DNA of 64,000 nucleotides, from assembly GCA_025890175.1 (NCBI GenBank), contig JANPYM010000002.1, positions 828,383-892,382 on the forward strand. Reading direction: 5' to 3'. Below are positions 56,613 to 64,000 of this stretch, in pieces (positions within the stretch are counted from its first letter, which is position 1; each line of letters opens with the position of its first letter). Both the position numbers and the translations under genes were made by a program. This DNA is from Ciborinia camelliae. Taxonomy: Eukaryota > Ascomycota > Leotiomycetes > Helotiales > Sclerotiniaceae. The notes beneath the pieces are model-generated. The model did not search any database. It was not told where the DNA came from and was given only the letters and a program-made list of their open reading frames with translations.

Positions 56613-57553
56613 TTTGAATCCGGCGTGGTCTGAGTGTTTCTTGTAGAAATAGTTGTCGGGTTTGGGTTTCAGTTCTTGGGGAAGCTCCTCTAATACTGTT
56701 GCGAGTAACGCATCGATAGATTTTTGCTTTGAAGCGTCACGATGCCAGATTGTGATGAGGTGAGCGTTGAAGCGCACAGAGAGACCGACACCACAAAGTT
56801 GATCGCCTTTTATATGTTAGCTTTACTTTCGGCTGTGTTCCATTTCATAGCCTTTGACATTTCCAACTCGTGCAGGAGAACACTCGTTCATAGAATATTC
56901 CAGGCCCTAGAGATCAATACTTCAATTCCTTTGACCCACTTGAGTATGGTTCCCAAATTGTTCATGTTAAGGGGTTGGCTTTTATCAATCCATAAGCTCG
57001 GGATAAAACTGCATACCTAATTCCAAGCAACCTTGAAGCTTCTCTCCTATGGCCATCAATTGAACTCGAGTAAAAAAGTCGGGACCATTTTGCTTAGGGA
57101 CCCTAAATGTCCAACTGCCTCCATTTATGTTTCTTCTATCTTCCCACACTGGCTGAAACCCTTGTTTGAATAGATAAATGGACTCTCTCATCTTAATCTG
57201 ATCGAACGGGGTATTGTTGCAATAACGCCAAAAATCCTGAATCGACTCGACCTGTGTGGGAAGTTTGTCCAGGGTAGCAGGAGTATAGGTCCCATCTGCC
57301 GCTGGCTTTTGATCCTTCTGTTGTCTATTTGATATTCAGTTAGCAATTGCACCAAACCAATACCCCACAGAATCCACACATCTCACAAAGAGAGCACTGA
57401 CCTATCGAAGTATATATTCCAATAATGTTGTGTAGGCAATGGACGCATTGCCTTCAACATATTCTTCTTGGCATCATCACGAGCAGGCGACCCAGCATCG
57501 CTTGTTCCAGATGTGGCAATCCCTCGTGTAAGGAGCGCTGGTTGTAACGCCAT
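56544..57553 (-). CDS. eIF4E-like cap-binding protein (class II / 4EHP type)
   Basis: Exons 57553-57402, 57324-57017 and 56806-56544 join in frame (723 nt, 240 residues) across introns of 77 and 210 bp. Family features: HYWNIYFDR (W45), ESIQDFWRYCNNTPF, SIYLFKQGFQPVWEDRRN with W111, GGSWTFRVPK, GDQLCGVGLSVRF (made across the second splice) and ITIWHRD. In eIF4E two Trp residues sandwich the cap. Here the second is W111, but the position of the first is occupied by Tyr (about Y64), as in the 4EHP/eIF4E2 class, which binds caps more weakly and often represses translation. The acidic, Pro-rich C-terminal tail is not conserved. Cytosolic. The last 69 coding bases lie in the duplicated segment. 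Confidence 0.9.
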
Positions 57554-58466
57554 ATTGTATCAATGGTGTGTGTAATATTGAGAGACTTGATTGATATTGT
57601 GGTGGGATTCTTGAATGCTGCTACCGCTTTCAAGAGAGATGAGAAGATACGAAGAGGTTGACGAGCGAAATGTGGGATGAACAAGAGAATGATAGTATAG
57701 AAAATGATAGTAGAGAGATTGAATGAAAGAGAGAGCAAAGCTATAATTATAGCAGAGACAAAGGAAGTAACAGCGGCGCCAAGATAATGCGCAGTAGATC
57801 ACATCTGAAGCAGTGGATCAAGAATGAAGCCCTGAAACAAGCGCCCGTCCGGCCCTCTCAAAGAATAAATGCCCCTTGTCATGTCTATTCGGCCTTTATA
57901 TTGGTTCGATTGGTTGTACATAATTACAGGCCTGGCCTTGACCTCGGGATACGCACCGCGGTCCGAGAAAGTAAAACACGCCGGGGCTGTGAGTGGCCGG
58001 GATTTAAATCACGTGTAACATGGCAATATTTAGCGGTGAGAAATAATTGGAAGTTTTTGATGATGGGTTTTTTTTAGTGAAGTCGATGGGTATCTAGGTA
58101 AGTAATTGCCGAATCAGTTTCTCGAGACAGGAAAACCACACCTCACCCTTGCTATCATTTTATTCAATCAGTACCTACTACCAACTTAAGTTAAACATAC
58201 ATATTCTATTATACCTTCACCCAAATAAACCTCCATTCTCAAATAAAGCCTGTTAGTACCCCGGTCTACTAGATACATCACTTTATCAAAAGTCCCATCC
58301 AATACTCATCATATATATAGTTTTCAGACATTTATTTTCGCTTCTTTTATCTCTTGGGTCTATCATTGATTGGGTCCTACCACTGAGATCTATTATTGAA
58401 CTGAGACTATCCGGAACGTCCACACCCAACCTCACCTCACCTCAAAACTCACCTGACACACTCACC
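57554..58466. promoter_or_regulatory. Divergent promoter region, eIF4E-like / NOPCHAP1-like
   Basis: A 913-base interval between two divergently transcribed genes. It has no convincing gene. A CT-rich, A-poor leader (CACCTCACCTCAAAACTCACC) precedes the ATG of the right-hand gene. Confidence 0.45.
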
Positions 58467-59072
58467 ATGTCAACAACCAAACGCTCCTCGCCTCCCACCG
58501 AAGCAATGGATTCCGAATCAACACCCACTCGAAAAGTTCTCGAGGCAAAACTCCCATCCAGAAAACGTACCGCCCTCGGAAAAACCACCTCCAACTCCTC
58601 TCAACCACTCACCTCCCCAAAACCAACTAAATCCTCATCTCCAGCTTCTTCCGAGGCCACTTCATCATCAGAAGCAGACGCCTCATCATCAGATTCCTCT
58701 TCGGATTCCGATTCCGAAGACGAGATCCCCCTCATTCGACCCCTCAATGCCCGTCCCGTCATGCGTGTATCAGCACTCAGTGGATTTGGCAATTCCGAGG
58801 GCTTAAACAATCTTCCCGATTTCTTGAAGCAAATGAAAGAGGCGAATGAGGAATTGATGAAGAAAATGAGTGGAGGAGAGGAGAGAGGATTGGAGGATGT
58901 GAGGGAAGGAGAAAGTTATGTGGAGATGAATTTGGGATTGGGGGTTTTGGAGGAGACGAGAGAGGGAGCGAACGAGGACGAGAGTGAGAATGAGAGTGAA
59001 GCGGAGGAGAAGGATGCAGACGGGGACAGGAAAATGGGGGAGGGGAAGAAGGCTGGGATTGAGGAACTTTGA
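58467..59072 (+). CDS. NOPCHAP1 / DUF4598-like protein
   Basis: Single exon, 201 residues. The N-terminal half is disordered and Ser-rich with an acidic serine run (SSSDSSSDSDSEDE, about 73-86). The core has LPDFLKQMKEANEELMKKM and then SYVEMNLGLGVLEE, which is the DUF4598 signature. The C-terminus is acidic. The human member (C12orf45, NOPCHAP1) helps the R2TP complex load Nop58 for box C/D snoRNP assembly, so a role in snoRNP assembly is likely here. Assignment rests on these two motifs. ATG context ACCATGT is good. Confidence 0.75.
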   Translation: MSTTKRSSPPTEAMDSESTPTRKVLEAKLPSRKRTALGKTTSNSSQPLTSPKPTKSSSPASSEATSSSEADASSSDSSSDSDSEDEIPLIRPLNARPVMRVSALSGFGNSEGLNNLPDFLKQMKEANEELMKKMSGGEERGLEDVREGESYVEMNLGLGVLEETREGANEDESENESEAEEKDADGDRKMGEGKKAGIEEL

Positions 59073-60850
59073 GATGGTGGGATGAGTAAAGGGCCTAGGA
59101 ATTGATGGAATGGATTTCTGGGATTTCTGTATAAACTGACATCGGGATTTCCTCACCCGAACACTTCGGTTACTTGGCGTTGGATATGGCGTTGGATAGA
59201 AGGGACCTTAAAATTGCTTTGGTATTTGGAGAATCAGACGGTCCTGTCCCTTGTAAATGTAAAACCGGTAGATAATAAAAAAAATCATGAGGATCACTCC
59301 GCATCAGACTCTTGGCCTCGGCGTTGTATTTGTAAGTGACATCATATCATTATTCCAAAATTTAGACCGCAGATCCCAACTTGCTAGGAGTCTAAGACAG
59401 CCTCCCATTCTTTTAGTTCCCGTAACTTATAATGGCCATTCCTCACCATTTCTAAAATCCTTCCAGTCAGAGCCCTGGAAATGGATTCCAATAGTGTCTG
59501 TTGCACATCTACATGATCAATTTTACAAGCCTCATCCCAACAAGTGTGTGAACAGGTTACTGCAAATGGCACGCTAATAACCAATACAACCGAACTAGTC
59601 CGCCCCCTTCCCCCCCTCTATTTAGTTCCGGCACTTAAGCCTCGCATTTCCCACCAAGCTAGATCTCAACCACTCAGAACGTCCAAAGACAGTTATGTTG
59701 CACATCTCCACGATCAATTTTGCAAGGCTCATCCCAACAAGTGTATGAATGAGATACTACTAATAGCACACCAACAACCCACACAACTAGACTAGCCCGC
59801 CCTCATCCAGTTAGTTCCGGCACTTCCGCCTCGAATTTCCCATCCAGCCAGATCCCATCCACTCAGGAGTCAGAACTTCCAAAGAGAATTATGATGTACA
59901 TCTCCATGATCAATTTTACAAGCTTTATCGTAACTACTGACAAGTGTATGAAGAGGATGCTACCAGCAACACACTAATAACCAACACAACCAGACTAGTC
60001 CGCCCCCAATCAGAGCCTCCACAGACCGTTATGTTGCACATCTACACTCTTCCTTCTACAAGCTTCATCCCAACAAGTAAGTGTATGAATAAGATACTAC
60101 CGGCAACACACTAACAACCAACACAACACCACTAAACTAATCCACCCCCGTCCATCTAGTTCCAGCCGGCCCTTAAGTCTAGCATTTCCCATCAAGCCAG
60201 ATCCCATCCCATCCCATCCCATCCACTCAGAACCTCACAGACAATTATGTTGCACATCTACATTCTCAATTTACAAGCTTCATCCTGATAAGTTATTATA
60301 CCATACCACAACACCTGCTTACCATACCATCCACCAACCATCAATGATTCGCTCTTTCCTAGAGTCTCGACTACCTAGACGACTAGCTAGTGCCGAAGAC
60401 TAATTATCCTGCACTCGAGACGCTTGAATTAGATTTATATGATTTTATGTTGCATACTGTATCTACATTATTATGTCACAGGCCTTACGCTGAGTCCTGA
60501 CATATATCATGCTATTGATTATAAAGTGTATATTCCCCGACCGGTACCTATGATGTTCTATGGATGCTTGAACAATGATAGCACGAATTCAAATCACCAC
60601 CGAGAAGAGCGGGAAAATGTTAAAAAAATACTCTATACACGATGCCATGATCCATAATCCTACATACCTATCCAACCCTCCAACCCTCCTACCCTTGGTA
60701 TAATAAAATGACAAAAACACCCCAACACCCTAACACCAACGCTTGCTTTATTTTTCAATCGTAAACCATACCAATCCATTCAAATTCGCCCTCCCCCCAT
60801 ACCCATACCCATGCCCATACACATACACATGCCCATACTGAGACTGATAC
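59073..60850. repeat. Convergent intergenic region with a degenerate ~197-bp tandem array
   Basis: Five copies of a unit beginning ATGTTGCACATCTACA lie at about 59498, 59695, 59892, 60031 and 60247, with spacings of 197, 197, 139 and 216 bases. Each carries TTTTACAAGC, CATCCCAACAAGTGTATGAA, CTAATAACCAACACAACC and AGTTCCGGCACTTAAGCC elements with many substitutions and indels. The array sits between the 3' ends of two convergent genes. No coding frame is supported; short frames are repeat artefacts. Confidence 0.8.
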
Positions 60851-62755
60851 TTATACAACCTCGACTTCCCATCCGAAACGACCCTTGTCATCACCAATCT
60901 TCTTTCTGAACATATCCAAATCCTTCAACAAATCACCCATAAATCCCTGCATTTCACTTGCTCTCTCCTCGTGCACACCGACATCAATGGCTTCATCTTC
61001 ATCCGTATACTCATATTCATATTCTTCTTCTCCTGCAGTGCCTTCACCCTCACCCTCATTCTCCTTATTCTTCCCCAATTCATCTTCGCCTCCAAGACTA
61101 AGACTGCGCAAACTACTAGCTCTTACAGTTTCCACATTGATTGGATTCTTCAAGCTGTCCAGAGCTAGCTTCAAATGTAATCTTAAAGCCTCGTTCTCGG
61201 TTGTCAAACTTCGAATCTTGCCTTCTGATATCATGGTTCTGTCTTCCATCATTCTTTGCATGAGAGCAATTTTATTCTGGTACTGCTCGAGTTTTTCCTC
61301 TTGTGCTTTGGTTTCTGTTTCTTTGCGCGTAGAGTCCGAGTTGGAAACTTGAAGTTGTAGGATGCGAATTTCTTCGGCCATGGCAGCAATTTGAGCATCG
61401 CGCTCGGCAGCAGAGACATGATCCTGGTTGACGACGGCACGTGTGCGGATGCGTTTGGCTTGGTCTGCATAGCGAAGGGTAGAGAGAGTCTCGTCATAAT
61501 CGGATGGAGAAATACATGCAATCATGGCGGTTTTACTATTTCCTCCCAATGAATCTTTGAGCAGCCAGGTGAGGATTGAATCTCTATAGGGAACAACATC
61601 TTTATTGCGCTTCCCCGTACGATGTTGCTTTGGATCCGCGAGGGCAGCAATGACACGACCAAGGGTGGTTAGGGACTTATTGATATTGCTTCCTTCACGT
61701 AGGCGAGCGCCCGTTGCTTCTGTTGCCTTTGCACGTTCGCTACCTGCGAGATCCACAAGTCGAATTCGGGCAGTACGCTCTGTTGTTTCGTCGGTCTCCA
61801 TGTCATGATGAATCTGCTTGAGCATAATGGTAAAAACACTGTGACTTCTGCTACTGGTATCGTTCATCTTGGTACTTGCTGTGGTACGACTGGCATCTCC
61901 CATTTTCATATATCGCATGATTTCGGAGATATTTTTAACAGGGGCATCGGTCAAATCCTTGATATAAGGTCCTTCGGTAGGGGATTCACGAATCTTAAGG
62001 TAATAGGGTGGTTGATTGGGGTGATATGGAACAAGGAGATCTCGGACATGTTCGTTATAGACCTCGAAATAAGAAACACGGACATTGTAGGAAATGTTTG
62101 GACTTTCATTATGTGCTGCCTCGATTCGCTGAAAAAGATCTTCGCAGGTCCTTGGAATCAATCCTGGCTGATCTTCTGTACCCATCATTGTGTAACTCTT
62201 CCCTGAACCCGTCTGGCCATATGCAAAGATGCACGTATGATATCCTTCGAAATTATGATCCAGAAACTCCTCCCCCAAGCTATTGTAAACGTCTTCCTGG
62301 TGTGCATAGTGCTCGTCAGCCTTGTTGTGACTCCAAAAGGAATTGTCAAATGTAAATTTTTTTTCTTCAATGACTTTGCGCATCTTCGAACGAGTGTTTG
62401 CAGGATCTGTATCGTTGGGTACAAGAAGGGTGGTTGCTTGTGATATCGGGTTCATTTCGATCAGACACTCAGCTCCTCTATTTATTTCTACATTGCGATT
62501 AGTGAATTGCTTCAATGAATTTCATTTCAAATACTCACCTCTAGGAAGAAATCCTCTAACTCTAACCACAACTCTAACATTTCCTCCCGCATCTCTGGCC
62601 ATGGATATAACACTACCTTCTCTGGATCGTAACGATGGAGTTGATGCAGTTGATACCACACCTGGCATTAATCGTGGATCGAGAGCCATGGCAATTAATG
62701 TTTTGTTAATATCAGCAATCTTTTCGCAGAATTGACGTTGTAAATGAGAGTACAT
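60851..62755 (-). CDS. Short kinesin-3 (fungal Unc104-related, NcKin3 type)
   Basis: Exons 62755-62539 and 62487-60851 join across a 51-bp intron (GTGAGT donor, ATGTAG acceptor) to give 617 residues. Motor motifs are complete: VRVRGFLPRE near 66-73, P-loop GQTGSGKS (163-170), SSRSH switch I (284-288) and DLAGSE switch II (318-323). The motor is followed by a neck/coiled coil with a heptad-like Glu/Lys/Leu pattern (about 390-460) and an acidic Glu-rich tail. Unlike Unc104, no FHA or PH domain follows. This matches the short fungal kinesin-3 described in Neurospora (NcKin3), a plus-end microtubule motor linked to mitochondria; that role is inferred from the family. The start at 62755 is the first ATG in frame; an alternative is the ATG at residue 23. 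Conserved catalytic residues indicate a functional gene. Confidence 0.9.
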
Positions 62756-63417
62756 GGAAGAACCCTCAAAAGTAAACAAAAAGCAATGACGCAGTTTGTT
62801 GGCTGGGTGAACAATAAGCAGGGTAGTATTGAGTAGTATTCTTAGATAGGAGCCTCGCTTCGATGTTTGCTCCTGCTGAAGTAAAAGTTTATTGGTTTCT
62901 CAACTCTCGTCTTAAGTCCAAGTTGAAGTGCTTTGAAGATATATTGGAAAAAATGAAACAGGAAAGGTGAAGAAGGGAAATGGAATTCTGAGATCGCTCT
63001 CTCTGATATTCATCTTCATATTCATACCATACATATTCACTTCGAATGTTTTTGTTTACCTACCCGTGGACCTTGGCGGTAGTCCCGAAATAGGTTAAGT
63101 GCTGTGCCACCACGCGCCACGCTGAGAAAACAAACCACTTCAGATGTTTCCATCCCTCCCGTCGTTTGAAACTTGTTCATTATCGCATGTTTGTTTTTTT
63201 GCTTATTGTTGCTTTATTGTTGTTGTTGCTTATTACATTTGTACTGTAATATTAAGATCTGAATCTTTTTTCCTTGGCGACAGAGTAAGGGCATCAAGTG
63301 TCTCACGAGGATTATTTGCAGTACTAGATAATCTATTTATTAATGCTCTAAACAAGCCACTCCACTCCTACTTTTCACCGCAGCTGCTTCTTGCAGTATC
63401 TTCCAAATAACACTACT
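62756..63417. promoter_or_regulatory. Divergent promoter region, kinesin / right-edge gene
   Basis: 662 bases between two divergent genes with no supported coding sequence. Contains TTGTTGTTGTTGC-type and T-rich tracts near 63190-63240 on the plus strand and a purine-rich leader for the kinesin. Confidence 0.4.
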
Positions 63418-64000
63418 ATGTCAGATAACACTACTAGCGGGATGTCTGCCAACAGCCATGCCGATGCCGAGATCGAGATAGTCGGTACACTTCAACCAAA
63501 TCCAATCCCGCGCTCTCTACCTGAAGGCTCTACTATTACAGTCCGACTCGACATGACGCTTCAGAAGTCGGACTCTCCACTCACATTCTACACGAAAGAT
63601 AGCTTCATCGCCCAGAACCAGACAATGCTGAGCAGATTCCGCGTCTACCATCCGGCAACAGACGACGGAACGGGCGGCTGGCGGCGCATACATATCAACG
63701 CGGTCCCGGGCACTTTGGTTAATGTAGATGAAGATCTGATGACCCTCTATCCCGACGTCACTGTTTCCGTCGATGTTACAACCAAAGTTTACACTAAGAA
63801 AGCTGATGATGGTCAAGAACGAAAATATTTCTTCGGCAGCAGGTTTTCTACCTTGGAAACTGGGGAGAAGTATGAGATGTGTCTTGGCGCCGCAATCCAG
63901 CCAATGCTGTGGTTGTATTGGGGCACCAAGGAAGATATCATCGAGGAATTTGTGAAGGGAAATGGCCATTCTGGTCACACCGGAGAATGCAGTAGAATTT
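63418..64000 (+). CDS. Hypothetical protein, partial at right edge (at least 194 residues)
   Basis: From the ATG at 63418 the plus-strand frame stays open to the window end. It encodes at least 194 residues with no stop. The protein is hydrophilic, starts MSDNTTSGMSANSHADAEIE, has beta-rich segments (STITVRLDMTLQ, TVSVDVTTKVYT) and an ETGEKYEMCLGAAI element followed by WLYWGTK. I do not recognise the family. Codon use is normal and the minus-strand frame over the same interval is its shadow. The end of the gene lies outside the window, so the length and any introns are unknown. Confidence 0.6.
   Translation, partial: MSDNTTSGMSANSHADAEIEIVGTLQPNPIPRSLPEGSTITVRLDMTLQKSDSPLTFYTKDSFIAQNQTMLSRFRVYHPATDDGTGGWRRIHINAVPGTLVNVDEDLMTLYPDVTVSVDVTTKVYTKKADDGQERKYFFGSRFSTLETGEKYEMCLGAAIQPMLWLYWGTKEDIIEEFVKGNGHSGHTGECSRI

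Noticed and set aside
1..64000. CRISPR arrays, rRNA genes, bacterial insertion sequences and complete transposons with recognisable transposase or reverse transcriptase
   Set aside because: None seen. The repeats present lack spacer-repeat regularity of CRISPR, and no translated frame shows transposase, integrase or polymerase motifs.

Overview
The window looks like nuclear DNA of a filamentous ascomycete (Pezizomycotina). Introns are mostly 49-95 bp with GT(A/G)AGT-type donors, CTAAC-like branch sites and AG acceptors. Genes lie on both strands separated by long, AT-rich, gene-poor spacers, and there are fungal signatures: a RID/Masc1-type cytosine methyltransferase, a short fungal kinesin-3, a Pex22-like peroxin and a fungal CCCH protein. 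The gene set and the frequent CCTAGGTACC motifs would fit a Leotiomycete such as the Sclerotiniaceae, but that placement is inference and was not tested. The assembly has two 10-N gaps.

Layout. 1-7.1 kb is an unusual accessory block. It holds three tandem modules, each with a 3' tandem-repeat tract, one minus-strand gene of an unrecognised CxH...CxxC protein family, a shared promoter block and a degenerate ~100-bp satellite. One 47-bp sequence occurs twice in opposite orientation, at 8-104 and 4876-4922; the left copy carries a 50-bp insert that forms a perfect hairpin. 8.5-10.7 kb (minus) is a three-exon RID-type methyltransferase. 13.3-14.2 kb is SRP19/Sec65, preceded by a micro-ORF. 14.2-19.3 kb is repeat-rich spacer. 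19.3-20.8 kb is a Pex22-like gene and 22.4-24.3 kb is eIF2B gamma. 27.8-29.4 kb (minus) is a five-exon CCCH zinc-finger gene. 29.5-39.6 kb is mostly spacer, with a possible small cysteine-containing gene (36.1-36.2 kb) and a possible two-exon small gene (38.9-39.2 kb). 39.7-40.8 kb is a C2H2 transcription factor, 43.4-44.2 kb (minus) a PaiB-like FMN-binding protein, and 46.5-48.4 kb an F-box/LRR-like gene. 48.4-53.2 kb is spacer with one tiny candidate gene. 53.2-56.6 kb contains an EF-hand gene present twice, as an identical 1,690-bp segment on each side of an N gap; this is almost certainly an assembly artefact. 56.5-57.6 kb (minus) is an eIF4E-like gene with Tyr at the first cap-stacking position. 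58.5-59.1 kb is a NOPCHAP1/DUF4598-like gene. 59.4-60.3 kb is a degenerate ~197-bp tandem array. 60.9-62.8 kb (minus) is a short kinesin-3. A further gene starts at 63,418 and runs off the end.

Functionally, most recognisable genes are housekeeping: translation (eIF2B gamma, eIF4E-like), protein targeting (SRP19), peroxisome import (Pex22), box C/D snoRNP assembly (NOPCHAP1-like) and transport (kinesin). They do not form a cluster with one pathway. The part with most potential novelty is the triplicated module at the left end. Its neighbour is a homologue of the RIP methyltransferase, which in other fungi acts on duplicated DNA.
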